Shown: positions 44,405 to 54,034 of the stretch, one piece after another
Numbering within the stretch: the stretch's first letter is position 1
Layout: each line of letters starts with the position of its first letter
Assembly (NCBI RefSeq): GCF_902460355.1
Contig: NZ_CABPTO010000001.1
Location: 1-64,000, forward strand
Direction of reading: 5' to 3'
DNA: 64,000 nt
Source: Streptococcus sp. Marseille-P6264
Lineage (GTDB): Bacteria; Bacillota; Bacilli; Lactobacillales; Streptococcaceae
Made by a program: the position numbers and the translations under genes
The notes under the pieces: model-generated
What the model saw: the letters and a program-made list of their open reading frames with translations, nothing else
Told to the model about the DNA's origin: nothing
Database searches by the model: none

Positions 44405-46147
44405 ATGAAAGATTTATTGAAATATTTCAAGGGCTATATCAGGGAGTCTTTGCTAGGGCCCTTGTTCAAGCTTTTGGAGGCCAATTTTGAACTGTTAGTT
44501 CCGCTTTTGATTGCGGGGATTGTGGACGAGACCATTCCTAGACACGACAGCTCCCATCTTTACTGGATGGTTTTTCTTTTGATGGGTTTGGCTGCGCTGG
44601 GCGTGGTGGTAGCGGTGGTGGCCCAGTATTATTCGTCAAAGGCTGCTGTGGGCTTTACCCGCCAGATGACAAGTGACCTCTATCAAAAGATTCTGCGCTT
44701 GCCTAAGGCTAGTCGGGATGAGCTGACGACTTCAAGCTTGGTGACTCGGCTGACGAGCGATACCTATCAGATTCAGACGGGCATCAATCAATTTCTTCGT
44801 CTCTTTCTGAGGGCGCCCATCATCGTTTTTGGCTCCATCATCATGGCCTTCACTATTAGTCCGGCCATTACCTTGTGGTTCTTGCTCATGGTGGCCATTT
44901 TAACGGCTATTATCGTCTTCATGTCTCGTCTGATGAATCCTCTCTATGCCAAAATTCGTCAGCTGACTGATCAGCTGGTCAATCTGACGCGTGAGCAGCT
45001 GCAGGGCATGCGGGTTACACGGGCTTTCGGTCAGACCCAGCGAGAGGTTCAGACCTTTCGTAATCGCAATGAGCTCTATAAAACTTGGCAAATCAGGACG
45101 GGAGCTCTGGCTAGTCTGATTAGTCCTCTGACCTTTCTTACGGTTAATGGTACTCTGATTGCTGTGATTTGGCAGGGGAATACCTTTATCGGCAAGGGCT
45201 TGCTGACCCAGGGGATGCTAGTGGCTTTGGTCAATTATTTATTGCAAATTTTGGTGGAATTGCTCAAGCTGGCGATGCTGGTCAACTCACTCAATCAAAG
45301 CTATATCAGTGCAGGTCGCATTAGTCAAGTCTTCGAGCAAGCAGAAGAAGATGTCCTGCAGGAATTAGTGCAGAAAACAGCTCTGCTGGATCAAGCCATT
45401 AAAGTCCAGCAGGTCAGCTTTTCCTATCCAAATGCAGCTAGTCCTGCTTTGACTGGTCTGACTTTTGATTTGAAAAGCGGTCAGACTTTGGGTGTTATTG
45501 GTGGGACAGGTTCAGGGAAGTCTACTCTGGTTCAGCTGCTGTCTCATCTCTATCCTGTGGCTGCTGGTCAGTTGACCATCTTTTTCCAAGGACGCAGTCC
45601 TAAAAATCTGAGTGAATGGCGGTCTTGGATTAGTCTGGTGCCTCAGAAAGCGGAGCTTTTCCAAGGAACTGTTCGCTCCAATCTGACCTTGGGCATGTCA
45701 ACCAAGCCAACAGATGCAGACTTGTGGCAGGCCTTAGAGATTGCTCAGGCGGCGGACTTTGTCTCTCAGAAGGAAGGTGGCTTGGATGCGACTGTAGAGG
45801 CCTTTGGTCGGAATTTTTCTGGTGGTCAGCGTCAGCGTTTAACCATTGCCAGAGCTGTCTTGCGGAGGGCACCTTTCTTGGTTTTAGATGATGCGACCTC
45901 GGCTCTGGACTATCTGACAGAGGCTAGACTCTTGCAGGCAATTAAGAATGAATTGACTGAGACCAGTCTGGTCTTGATCTCTCAGCGAACCAATAGCTTG
46001 CGCTCAGCGGATCAAATTTTAGTCCTAGATAAGGGAGAACAAGTGGCTCTTGGTCGCCATGAGGAACTCTTGGTCAGCTCTGCCATTTACCGAGAAATTC
46101 ATCACTCACAGCATAGTCAAGGAGAGGAGGGCAAGCATGAAGCATAA
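44405..46147 (+). CDS. ABC exporter half-transporter, degenerate-site subunit
   Basis: 580 residues: six-helix membrane domain (to about 310) and an ATPase domain with Walker A GGTGSGKST, signature FSGGQRQRL and Walker B FLVLDDATSALD. The residue after the Walker B Asp is Asp in place of the catalytic Glu, the mark of the degenerate site in heterodimeric exporters such as LmrCD or BmrCD. Its partner follows with an 11-base overlap. Likely multidrug or lipid export; substrate unknown. Confidence 0.9.
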   Translation: MKDLLKYFKGYIRESLLGPLFKLLEANFELLVPLLIAGIVDETIPRHDSSHLYWMVFLLMGLAALGVVVAVVAQYYSSKAAVGFTRQMTSDLYQKILRLPKASRDELTTSSLVTRLTSDTYQIQTGINQFLRLFLRAPIIVFGSIIMAFTISPAITLWFLLMVAILTAIIVFMSRLMNPLYAKIRQLTDQLVNLTREQLQGMRVTRAFGQTQREVQTFRNRNELYKTWQIRTGALASLISPLTFLTVNGTLIAVIWQGNTFIGKGLLTQGMLVALVNYLLQILVELLKLAMLVNSLNQSYISAGRISQVFEQAEEDVLQELVQKTALLDQAIKVQQVSFSYPNAASPALTGLTFDLKSGQTLGVIGGTGSGKSTLVQLLSHLYPVAAGQLTIFFQGRSPKNLSEWRSWISLVPQKAELFQGTVRSNLTLGMSTKPTDADLWQALEIAQAADFVSQKEGGLDATVEAFGRNFSGGQRQRLTIARAVLRRAPFLVLDDATSALDYLTEARLLQAIKNELTETSLVLISQRTNSLRSADQILVLDKGEQVALGRHEELLVSSAIYREIHHSQHSQGEEGKHEA

Positions 46148-47873
46148 GACAACATCTAGCAGCTTGAGGCGTTTGACTCGAGATTTGCTGCAGGCGCGCT
46201 GGCTCTTTCTTATAGCTAGTCTGGGAACGGTGGCTCAAGTGGCTCTGACTGTTCTTCTTCCAGTTTTAATTGGGAATGCGGTTGATAGCGTTCTTCTTCC
46301 TCAAGCGGAGCAGCATTTGATGCCGATTTTGGGGCAGATGCTGTTGGTCATCTTAGCCAATACGCTGATTCAGTGGCTCAATCCCTTGCTCTATAATCAA
46401 CTGGTCTATCGCTATAGCCAGCAGCTTCGTCAAGGCGTCATCAAGAAAGTGCACTATCTGCCTGTGGCTTATCTGGATCGGCAGGGAACCGGTGACTTGG
46501 TTAGTCGTGTGACGACCGATTTGGAGCAGCTCAGCAATGGCCTACTTATGGTTTTCAATCAATTTTTTGTGGGTTTGCTGACAATCTTAGTTACTATCAT
46601 TAGCATGGCTAGATTGGACTTTTTCCTCCTTCTTTTAGTTTTGCTTTTGACGCCCCTTTCTCTCTTCTTAGCGCGTTTTATAGCCAAAAAAAGTTTTAGC
46701 TTTTTCCAACGTCAGACGCAGGCTAGAGGAGCGCAGACCCAGCTGATTGAGGAAAGTTTGACTCAAGAAAGTCTGATCCAGGCTTTTAATGCTCAAGAGC
46801 AGTTTGATACAGCTTTTACTCGTAGTAATCAAACTTATGCAGACTATTCTCAGGCGGCTATTTTCTATTCTTCGACGGTCAATCCTTCGACTCGTTTTAT
46901 CAATGCCCTGATCTATGCTTTGATTGTGGGCTTTGGGGCTGTCCGAATCATTCAGGGAACAGGCTTTACGGTTGGGCAGCTAGTGACTTTCCTCAACTAT
47001 ATCAACCAGTACACCAAGCCTTTCAATGATATATCGTCAGTCATGTCGGAATTGCAGAGCGCTTTAGCTTGTGCAGAGCGGATTTACAGCGTTTTAGACC
47101 AAGAAGAAATAGCAGAGCCTGGTCAGGAAATTCTTCGGTCTGAAGATGTCAAAGGACAGATTAGCTTTGAGCATGTGGCTTTTGGTTATGAGCCTGGCAA
47201 AGAGCTGATTCAGGATTTGAATATAAGGATTCCAGCAGCTAGCAAGGTCGCCATTGTCGGGCCGACCGGTGCTGGCAAGTCTACTTTAATCAATCTCCTC
47301 ATGCGCTTTTACAATGTAGATAGTGGTCTTATTTCGCTAGACGATACTCCCATAACGCATTACACCAGAGCTTCTTATCGTCAGCAGTTCGGTATGGTAC
47401 TGCAAGAGACTTGGCTTAAGACGGCGACCATTCACGACAACATAGCTTTTGGCCGGCCAGATGCCAGCCGAGAAGAGGTCATTGAAGCTGCTAAGGCGGC
47501 CAATGCTCATTTCTTTATCCAGCAACTGCCTCAGGGGTATGACACCTACCTAGCAGATGCTGGGGACTCCCTTTCTCAAGGTCAGCGGCAGCTCTTGACC
47601 ATTGCGCGTGTCTTCCTTACTGTTCCTAAAATCCTAATCTTGGACGAGGCGACTTCCTCCATCGATACCCGGACAGAAGTTTTGATTCAGGAGGCTTTCA
47701 GCAAGCTCATGGTGGGTCGTACTAGCTTTATCATCGCTCACCGCTTGTCCACAATTCAAAATGCTGACATCATCCTCGTCATGGTAGATGGCAATATCGT
47801 CGAACATGGTAAGCATCAGGAGCTCATGGCAGCCAGAGGTGTTTATTACCAAATGCAGACGGCGCAGGAGTAG
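46137..47873 (+). CDS. ABC exporter half-transporter, catalytic-site subunit
   Basis: 578 residues: six-helix domain (about 20-320) and ATPase domain with Walker A GPTGAGKST, signature LSQGQRQLL and Walker B ILILDEATSSID with the catalytic Glu. It complements the upstream degenerate subunit. ATG 46137 follows GGAGAGGAGGGC; an earlier in-frame ATG at 46050 is inside the upstream gene. Ends at a bidirectional terminator. Confidence 0.9.
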   Translation: MKHKTTSSSLRRLTRDLLQARWLFLIASLGTVAQVALTVLLPVLIGNAVDSVLLPQAEQHLMPILGQMLLVILANTLIQWLNPLLYNQLVYRYSQQLRQGVIKKVHYLPVAYLDRQGTGDLVSRVTTDLEQLSNGLLMVFNQFFVGLLTILVTIISMARLDFFLLLLVLLLTPLSLFLARFIAKKSFSFFQRQTQARGAQTQLIEESLTQESLIQAFNAQEQFDTAFTRSNQTYADYSQAAIFYSSTVNPSTRFINALIYALIVGFGAVRIIQGTGFTVGQLVTFLNYINQYTKPFNDISSVMSELQSALACAERIYSVLDQEEIAEPGQEILRSEDVKGQISFEHVAFGYEPGKELIQDLNIRIPAASKVAIVGPTGAGKSTLINLLMRFYNVDSGLISLDDTPITHYTRASYRQQFGMVLQETWLKTATIHDNIAFGRPDASREEVIEAAKAANAHFFIQQLPQGYDTYLADAGDSLSQGQRQLLTIARVFLTVPKILILDEATSSIDTRTEVLIQEAFSKLMVGRTSFIIAHRLSTIQNADIILVMVDGNIVEHGKHQELMAARGVYYQMQTAQE

Positions 47874-47914
47874 AAGGGGAGCTTTATTAAAGTTCAAAGA
47901 TTGATGCTAAATGA

Positions 47915-47948
47915 AGCAAAAAGAGTTGGATTTCCAACTCTTTTTGCT
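47915..47948. terminator. Bidirectional terminator between the ABC exporter and ABC-F genes
   Basis: AGCAAAAAGAGTTGGA/TCCAACTCTTTTTGCT, a perfect 16-bp stem (47915-47930 with 47933-47948) with only two bases at the centre (the innermost pairs must open), reaching the ABC-F stop codon. Confidence 0.85.
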
Positions 47949-49474
47949 TATAATTCAACTTTCTCCAACCCTGTCTCCGTCAATCGATAAATCTTTTGAC
48001 AGACTTCTTTGAGAAAGATCCGATCGTGGGAGACAGAGATGATAGCGCCGGGATAGGTGGCCAAAAGTTGGCGAACCTGAGGCTGAGAGGTGGGGGAGAA
48101 GTTGCGGGTTGGTTCGTCCAGAAGGAGGACATTGGGACGGTCTAGGACCAGTTTGAGCAGGAGGAGCTTGGCTTTTTGACCGCCGGAAAGCTGTCCAATC
48201 GGGTGGCGGGCCTCGTCGCGCGTGAACTGGAGACTGGCTAGATGGGTCAGAATTTTCTCCTCCTGAGCCTTGTCGCCAGAGGGAGCCAGAAAGTCCAAAG
48301 GAGAGCTTTCGTCATCCAGCAAGTCGCCATAATGTTGGGACATGTAGCCCACTCGCATGTCTGTCCGCTCGCGCAGAATCTTCCATATTTCCTTAAGTAG
48401 AGTAGATTTTCCTGCGCCATTAGCACCAATCAGTCCGATTTTTTCCTGACCGCAGACCTCTAGAGTCAGGTTTTCCGCTAACTGTCGTCCGTCTGCTTCC
48501 AGTTTCATGTCTTCTAATTTTAGGATTCTTTTGGTCAATGGCAGAGCTTCTATGTCTGAGAAGTGAAGGCTGATGGCATCTTCCTGTGTCGGGATTTCGG
48601 TCATTTCAGCGCCTGCCTTTTCAAATCGTTTGCCCTGCGAGAGGACGTTTTTCATTTTCTTAGCCACCAGTCGACCTGCAGTAGCGTCATGGGTGTTTCG
48701 TAAAGTATGTTCCACACTCTGCTTAACCCGTCGGTGTTTTTCCATGGTCTTGGCGTGCTCTTCCCGCTCTTTTCGTGCCAGTTGCCCCTGTTTTTCAAAA
48801 GCCTCCTGACGCTGCTGGCGGTAATTTTCATAGTCCAGACTCTTGACGCTGGTTCTAGCTTCCTGCTTCTTTTTGATTCGTTCCAGATGAACAATCTTAG
48901 TCGCAGCTTGAGCGAGGAAGTGTTCGTCGTGAGAAACGAAAAGGACCGTTCTCTGGCTATGGCTGATAAAGTTTTCCAGCCAAGTCAGAGTTTCGAGATC
49001 AAGGTCATTAGAGGGCTCGTCAAGAAAGAGAATGTTCCAATCACTGGCTAGTTTTTTGATAAGCTGAACTTTAAGCTTTTCACCACCAGATAGACTAGAG
49101 AGCTGCTGCTGACTAGCAAAACGCTGGCTGTCAAAGTTGAGCTCCCCAGCATAGCGATAGAGCTTGGCATAGTCCGGCTCGGTCTCAAAATCAGCAAAGA
49201 AATAATCATTGAGCGTCAGTTGGGCATCCTCTGAAGGCAGCTGCTGAGGCAGGTAGGCGGCAGCAGTATAAGATTTATCAATCAGTCCGCTGTAGCTGAC
49301 ATAGGAGCTGACAAGTCGCTCGTCTAGGAGGAGCTTGAGCAGGGTGGACTTGCCATTGCCCTCCTCGCCGATAATAGCGACCTTGTCCCCTTGATTGACT
49401 GTCAGTGACAAATCTTTGACTAACTCTTTCAGATCTTTTAGGTGGGTGATGGTTAGATTTCTTATTTGCAGCAT
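47948..49474 (-). CDS. ABC-F ribosome-associated ATPase
   Basis: 508 residues, no membrane segments: two ATPase domains (Walker A GEEGNGKST and GANGAGKST; signatures LSGGEKLKV and LSGGQKAKL) joined by a charged helical linker (about 205-295) that in ABC-F proteins reaches the ribosomal P site. The second Walker B reads LLLDEPTRNFSP, a variant found in several resistance-type ABC-Fs. Housekeeping or antibiotic-protection roles are both possible, but the long leader with a small ORF favours protection (inference). ATG 49474 follows AAGGAGACATCT. Confidence 0.87.
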   Translation of the reverse strand: MLQIRNLTITHLKDLKELVKDLSLTVNQGDKVAIIGEEGNGKSTLLKLLLDERLVSSYVSYSGLIDKSYTAAAYLPQQLPSEDAQLTLNDYFFADFETEPDYAKLYRYAGELNFDSQRFASQQQLSSLSGGEKLKVQLIKKLASDWNILFLDEPSNDLDLETLTWLENFISHSQRTVLFVSHDEHFLAQAATKIVHLERIKKKQEARTSVKSLDYENYRQQRQEAFEKQGQLARKEREEHAKTMEKHRRVKQSVEHTLRNTHDATAGRLVAKKMKNVLSQGKRFEKAGAEMTEIPTQEDAISLHFSDIEALPLTKRILKLEDMKLEADGRQLAENLTLEVCGQEKIGLIGANGAGKSTLLKEIWKILRERTDMRVGYMSQHYGDLLDDESSPLDFLAPSGDKAQEEKILTHLASLQFTRDEARHPIGQLSGGQKAKLLLLKLVLDRPNVLLLDEPTRNFSPTSQPQVRQLLATYPGAIISVSHDRIFLKEVCQKIYRLTETGLEKVEL

Positions 49475-49490
49475 AGATGTCTCCTTCGTT

Positions 49491-49532
49491 TTATAACACA
49501 AAATACAGCCCTGCTTTATTTAGCAGAGCTGT
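49491..49532 (-). terminator. Attenuator-like hairpin before the ABC-F gene
   Basis: Minus strand ACAGCTCTGCT/AGCAGGGCTGT, 11-bp stem with one U-G pair (49522-49532 with 49505-49515), then ATTTTGTGTT. It ends just before the ribosome site of the gene. Confidence 0.55.
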
Positions 49533-49731
49533 TGAGATTGCACAAAGAAGACACAGGAGTGTCCAAATAGGATTATTCGTTTGTAGGCTCTCATCTTGCA
49601 CTGTCATAGGAGTGTCAGGATTAATCTAAAGATAAGGCATAGAAGCTTGAAAGCACAAAAAAACGAAAGTCCCGCGGATATGCAGAAACATGACAAAATC
49701 TACTAAATAAAGTTTCCTTTAAAAAATAGAC

Positions 49732-49767
49732 TTAATTTTTCATGTCTCCGTGTACCTCCGAAATCAT
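49732..49767 (-). CDS. Possible leader peptide of the ABC-F gene (11 codons)
   Basis: Minus strand ATG at 49767 opens 11 codons reading MISEVHGDMKN-stop; an internal ATG (49743) has CGGAGG 11 nt upstream and would give MKN-stop. It lies at the very 5' end of the predicted transcript, about 290 nt before the ABC-F start, as expected for a ribosome-stalling leader. Very short, so the evidence is mainly positional. Confidence 0.4.
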   Translation of the reverse strand: MISEVHGDMKN

Positions 49768-49776
49768 TCTACCTTT

Positions 49777-49805
49777 AGTTTAGCAAAAAGGGCAACATAA
49801 GTCAA
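49777..49805 (-). promoter_or_regulatory. Promoter of the ABC-F transcript
   Basis: Minus strand -35 TTGACT (49800-49805), 17-bp spacer, -10 TAAACT (49777-49782). The -35 lies within the T tail of the upstream glnQ terminator. Confidence 0.65.
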
Positions 49806-49834
49806 TAAAAATCCTGAAAGATTACTTTCAGGAT
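49804..49834 (-). terminator. Terminator of the amino-acid ABC operon
   Basis: Minus strand ATCCTGAAAG/CTTTCAGGAT perfect 10-bp stem (49825-49834 with 49811-49820), 4-base loop, then TTTTATT. Confidence 0.8.
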
Positions 49835-49843
49835 TCGTCACAT

Positions 49844-50584
49844 TTATACATTGAGCACCTTGTCCAAGAAATCCTTGAGACGTGGATGCTGAGGGTTATC
49901 GAAGATTTGATCTGGTTTTCCGTCTTCTAGGAATTCACCGTCAGCGGTAAAGATGACGCGATTAGCGACCTGACGGGCAAAGCCCATTTCGTGAGTCACA
50001 ATCAGCATGGTCATGCCCTGCTGAGCCAGATCCTTCATAACGTTGAGAACGTCGCCAACCATTTCAGGGTCAAGGGCAGAAGTCGGCTCGTCAAAGAGCA
50101 TAATGTCCGGGTTCATAGCCAATCCTCGAGCGATGGCCACCCGCTGTTTTTGTCCTCCTGACAAGCTGTCTGGTTTGGCATCAGCCTTGTCAGCCAAGCC
50201 TACCTTTTCCAAGAGCTCCATACCTAGTTTATCTGCATCAGCTTGGCTCATTCGCTTGTGCTCAACAGGAGCAAAGGTGATATTTTGCAGGACGGTCATG
50301 TGTGGGAAGAGGTTGAAGTGCTGGAAAACCATTCCGATATCTTCACGAACATGGTCCACGTTGGTAGCCTTATCTGTCAAGTCATAACCGTTGACAGTAA
50401 TGGTCCCACTAGTTACTTCTTCAAGCAGGTTCAGGCTGCGTAGGAAAGTTGATTTACCTGATCCAGAAGGACCGATGATACAAACAACATCTCCTTCATA
50501 AAATTTAGCACTAATCCCTTTTAGGACTTCATTTTCTCCATAGTATTTATGTAAATCATTGACATCAATTTTTAATTTTGCCAT
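49844..50584 (-). CDS. glnQ: Polar amino-acid ABC transporter ATPase (GlnQ-type)
   Basis: 246 residues with Walker [10 protein letters not shown] (about 37-45), Q-loop [10 protein letters not shown], signature [16 protein letters not shown] and Walker [12 protein letters not shown]. It powers uptake by the upstream fused permease; the genes abut (the ATG shares a base with the permease stop). Glutamine or glutamate is the likely substrate. Confidence 0.92.
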   Translation of the reverse strand: MAKLKIDVNDLHKYYGENEVLKGISAKFYEGDVVCIIGPSGSGKSTFLRSLNLLEEVTSGTITVNGYDLTDKATNVDHVREDIGMVFQHFNLFPHMTVLQNITFAPVEHKRMSQADADKLGMELLEKVGLADKADAKPDSLSGGQKQRVAIARGLAMNPDIMLFDEPTSALDPEMVGDVLNVMKDLAQQGMTMLIVTHEMGFARQVANRVIFTADGEFLEDGKPDQIFDNPQHPRLKDFLDKVLNV

Positions 50585-52761
50585 TACTTAATCCTCTTTT
50601 CTAAGCGTTTTGCCAAGCGAGTCAAGAGTGTGATGATGACCAAGTAGAGTACTGCTAGGATGGCATACATCTTGAAGCTCTGATAGTTACGAGCAATGAT
50701 GATTTTACCTGTTTGGAAGAGCTCAACAAGTCCGATAGCTGATACGATAGTTGTATCCTTGAGAGCGATGACGAACTGGTTGACAAAGTTTGGTAGCATA
50801 ATCTTGGTTGCTTGAGGCAGGATAATCTTGCGCATGGTTTTTCCGTACGAGATACCCAGACTTCGGCTAGCTTCCATCTGTCCGACCGGAACGGCTTGAA
50901 TCCCTCCGCGAACAATTTCAGCGATATATGCACCAGCATTGAGTGACAGGGCAATGGTCCCTGCGACAAAGTCGTTAATCGGACTCTGTTGACCAGTCAT
51001 AGATTCAAGAAAGTTTGGAATGCCCCAGAAGATGAAGGCTGCCAGAATCATAAGTGGAATACCACGAATAACGTCAACAAAAATTTCTGAAATGATGCGA
51101 AGCACTTTGATTGGGCTGACGCTGAACATTCCAAAGATAATCCCAATGACCATAGCAATGGCAAAGGAAATAAGTGCCAATGAGATAGTAATTCCAAGAC
51201 CGCTCAACAGTTGTTTGTAGTTGTTTTGGAGAAGTCCCCAGATAGTTGTTTCATCAACGGTTGTGGAATTATCCTTCTTAGCTGAGAGATATTTATCAAG
51301 GATTTCTTGATATTTACCATTCGCTTTCAGATTAGCCAGGCCGTTATTGAACATCTCGATGAGTTCAGGGTTGGTTCCTTTTTTCACTGCAAAAGCAAGA
51401 TTACCACTAGGGGTTCCCTCGATTGGTGTTTTCATTTTCTTGCCTTGGTTGATGGCATATTTGACAACGGGTTCATCATCCATAATAGCAGCGACAGAGC
51501 CAGAGTTTAGACTATCATACATAGAAGAACCGTCTGAAAATGTTTTGATTTTGTAGCCGTATTTGCTTTGATTTTCGACGAGGAAGGTTTGAGAGGATGT
51601 ACCATTTTTGACTCCGACGGTCTTTCCTTTCAAGTCGTCATAAGAGCTAATAGTGCTTGATTCTGTCACCGCAAGGATAGAGTTAGCAGTGTAGTATGGT
51701 TCAGAAAAATCAAAGGTTTCTTTGCGGGCCTCTGTCACAGACATCCCAGCAATCATCCCGTCAGCTTGACCAGATTGAACGGCATTGATGGCAGCGTCAA
51801 AGCCAGGGTTAGAAATTTCAAGTGTAAAACCTTGGTCTTCGGCAATGGCCTTGATCAAGTCCATGTCAATACCAGTGTATTTGTTGCTATCATTTTGGAA
51901 AACGAAAGGAGCGAAGGATGAGTCGCTGGCAATCGTATATTTAGCTTTGACTGGAGTGGCCTTTTGTCCAGACTTGGTTGTGGTCTCTGGTACTGCAGAG
52001 TTGCTTGAAGTAGTAGAAGAAGTAGCAGTCCACTTGTTGATGATGTCCTTCAAGGTGCCATCTTTTTTCATCTGAGCCAAGGCTTCGTTAAACTCAGTGA
52101 CTAGATATTCGTATTTGCTGCCTTTTTTGACACCAAATGCGAAGCTACCAACAGCCTCACCCTTCATTGAGATTTTCAAATCTTGCCCTTGGCTGATTGC
52201 ATACTCGATTACGGGTTGGTCATCCATAGCTGCGTCAACTGCTCCGGCTGCTAGGCTGTTATACATGAGGTCGCCTGTATCAAATGTTTTGATAGTAAAA
52301 CCATACTTGTCCTTGATTTTCTCAAGGAAACGTTGTGCGGCAGTACCGTTTTTGACACCGACTGTTTTTCCTTTAAGTTGATCGTAAGACTTTATTGTAT
52401 TAGCCTTGGTCGTTGCAATGACAACTTTTGTGTCATAATATGTGTCAGACATGGTAAAGACTTTTTCGCGTTCAGCAGTCTTAGTCATACCTGCCATAAT
52501 GGCATCGGCCTGTCCTGCTTGAACCGCATTAACAGCCGCATCAAAGCCAGGGAAGGACATTTCATATTCCCAGCCTTTGATGTCAGCTACTTTATTGATA
52601 ATATCAACATCAATTCCTTTATAGGTTTGATCGGAATCTTTAAATTCAAATGGGGCATAAGCCGTGTCAGATACGATTTTGATGGTATCTGCATGAGTGG
52701 TTGTCCCTAGTGCAAAGATAGGGAATAAAGCTAGCAGAAAAGCTATGATTTTTTTCTTCAT
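50584..52761 (-). CDS. glnP: Amino-acid ABC transporter, two binding domains fused to the permease (GlnP-type)
   Basis: 725 residues: signal peptide (about 1-24), two tandem type-3 solute-binding domains (about 26-250 and 272-495, each with SDxxxAPFEFK/V and VGVKNGT motifs), then a five-helix permease (about 510-725). This layout equals lactococcal GlnP, whose domains deliver Gln/Glu/Asn to the pore. A promoter with 17-bp spacing lies upstream. Cotranscribed with glnQ. Confidence 0.92.
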   Translation of the reverse strand: MKKKIIAFLLALFPIFALGTTTHADTIKIVSDTAYAPFEFKDSDQTYKGIDVDIINKVADIKGWEYEMSFPGFDAAVNAVQAGQADAIMAGMTKTAEREKVFTMSDTYYDTKVVIATTKANTIKSYDQLKGKTVGVKNGTAAQRFLEKIKDKYGFTIKTFDTGDLMYNSLAAGAVDAAMDDQPVIEYAISQGQDLKISMKGEAVGSFAFGVKKGSKYEYLVTEFNEALAQMKKDGTLKDIINKWTATSSTTSSNSAVPETTTKSGQKATPVKAKYTIASDSSFAPFVFQNDSNKYTGIDMDLIKAIAEDQGFTLEISNPGFDAAINAVQSGQADGMIAGMSVTEARKETFDFSEPYYTANSILAVTESSTISSYDDLKGKTVGVKNGTSSQTFLVENQSKYGYKIKTFSDGSSMYDSLNSGSVAAIMDDEPVVKYAINQGKKMKTPIEGTPSGNLAFAVKKGTNPELIEMFNNGLANLKANGKYQEILDKYLSAKKDNSTTVDETTIWGLLQNNYKQLLSGLGITISLALISFAIAMVIGIIFGMFSVSPIKVLRIISEIFVDVIRGIPLMILAAFIFWGIPNFLESMTGQQSPINDFVAGTIALSLNAGAYIAEIVRGGIQAVPVGQMEASRSLGISYGKTMRKIILPQATKIMLPNFVNQFVIALKDTTIVSAIGLVELFQTGKIIIARNYQSFKMYAILAVLYLVIITLLTRLAKRLEKRIK

Positions 52762-52791
52762 ATTTTCTCTCCTTTAGTTGAATATTTTTTG

Positions 52792-52820
52792 ATTATATCA
52801 GAAAAATTCAAGAAAGGCAA
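52792..52820 (-). promoter_or_regulatory. Promoter of glnPQ
   Basis: Minus strand -35 TTGCCT (52815-52820), 17-bp spacer, -10 TATAAT (52792-52797). Confidence 0.65.
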
Positions 52821-52894
52821 ATATTTTTCGTTTCTTATGTTATATCTTCTAACATAAAGGTATGAAATGACTTTCATTTTATCATCATAAAATA

Positions 52895-52903
52895 TGTTAT
52901 AAT
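52895..52903 (+). promoter_or_regulatory. Extended -10 promoter of the CPBP gene
   Basis: TGTTATAAT (hexamer 52898-52903), -35 poor, 15 nt before a strong AAAGGAG. Confidence 0.55.
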
Positions 52904-52928
52904 AGATAAATCAAGAAAGGAGATTTCT

Positions 52929-53876
52929 ATGTTTAAATCACGTATGTTAGATAATGTGAAGCTGTCGCGCTACATTCCGCCGATTTGGTTGGCAGTTTTG
53001 ATTTCTATTGGCTTTATCCAGCTAGGAGAAATCCTTGCATTCATTGGAATGATTCCGATTGGGATCATCATTGGAACTGTGCTTGCCATGGTAAATCCGA
53101 CAGCTGACCGAGCAACGGTTATGGAAGTGTTCGGGCATTATAATATCTTTTTTCAGCTAGGTAGTTTTTTCTTTATGGCCTTACTTGTTTTTCTGTGGGT
53201 CAAGTTTATAGAAAAGAGACCGTTCTCCAGTCTGGGATTTTTTAAGAAAGGATGGCTGAAAGAACTGGGCAGAGGCTTCCTGATTGGGGCAGCACAATTT
53301 TCGCTCGTCGTCGCTTTGCTATTGCTAACGGGTACGGGAAGCCTAGAATGGTCACAGCTTAGCTTAGAGCCGGTTCTCTTTATTCTTGCCCTGATACCTT
53401 TCTGGATTCTACAAGGTGGGACAGAAGAGCTAGTGACTCGTGGTTGGCTCTTTCCAGCAGTTAGCGCCAAGTCAAATATCTTCATTGGTATCTTGATTTC
53501 TAGTGCTCTATTCGGGGCACTGCACCTCTTTAACCCTGGTGTGACCGTTCTTTCCATTGTCACGATTATTTTGAATGGAATTTTTGCCTGCCTACTCATG
53601 ATCAAATATGATAATATGTGGGTTTTGGCTGGGATGCATGGCGCTTGGAATTTCGTCCAAGGAAATGTCTACGGCATCCAGGTTAGCGGGCAAGGAGCTA
53701 ATGCCTCTGTCTTTAATTACACTTCTCAGACTTCCATTGATTGGCTTTCAGGAGGAGCTTTCGGTGCTGAAGGGTCTATTTTTGCCAGTATCGTCCTGAT
53801 TGGCTGTATTGCCTATCTTTACTGGTTGCTCAAGAAGGAAAATCGCTTGCCTCAGGCGCTGATGTTTAAGAAATAA
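52929..53876 (+). CDS. CPBP-family intramembrane metalloprotease
   Basis: 315 residues with about eight helices. The glutamic protease motifs are present: TEELVTRGWLFP (EExxxR, about 164-175), a later FxxxH-like ALFGALHLF (about 194-202) and AGMHGAWNF (about 235-243). Family members include CAAX-type proteases and bacteriocin self-immunity proteins (Abi). Nothing adjacent decides between these. Ends at a terminator. Confidence 0.85.
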   Translation: MFKSRMLDNVKLSRYIPPIWLAVLISIGFIQLGEILAFIGMIPIGIIIGTVLAMVNPTADRATVMEVFGHYNIFFQLGSFFFMALLVFLWVKFIEKRPFSSLGFFKKGWLKELGRGFLIGAAQFSLVVALLLLTGTGSLEWSQLSLEPVLFILALIPFWILQGGTEELVTRGWLFPAVSAKSNIFIGILISSALFGALHLFNPGVTVLSIVTIILNGIFACLLMIKYDNMWVLAGMHGAWNFVQGNVYGIQVSGQGANASVFNYTSQTSIDWLSGGAFGAEGSIFASIVLIGCIAYLYWLLKKENRLPQALMFKK

Positions 53877-53880
53877 AGCT

Positions 53881-53908
53881 ATCGCTCAGCTCAGCTGGGC
53901 GATTTTTG
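53881..53908 (+). terminator. Terminator of the CPBP gene
   Basis: ATCGCTCAGC paired with GCTGGGCGAT (one G-T pair), short loop, then TTTTTG. Confidence 0.7.
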
Positions 53909-53997
53909 ATGCTAGTGGATGATAAGAATGCGAGACTAGCCATTCTTAGAGATTAGCTACTAAAGCAGAGCCAAAGGCAGAGAAAATGTGTCAAATA

Positions 53998-54006
53998 TGA
54001 TAAAAT
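53998..54006 (+). promoter_or_regulatory. Extended -10-like promoter of uvrB
   Basis: TGATAAAAT; -35 not convincing. Confidence 0.4.
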
Positions 54007-54034
54007 GGTAGAAGCACAAGTTGAGGAATGAAAG

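Noticed and set aside
49501..49800. T-box leader upstream of the ABC-F gene
   Set aside because: The conserved T-box sequence and the usual specifier stem are not present, and ABC-F genes are not normal T-box targets.
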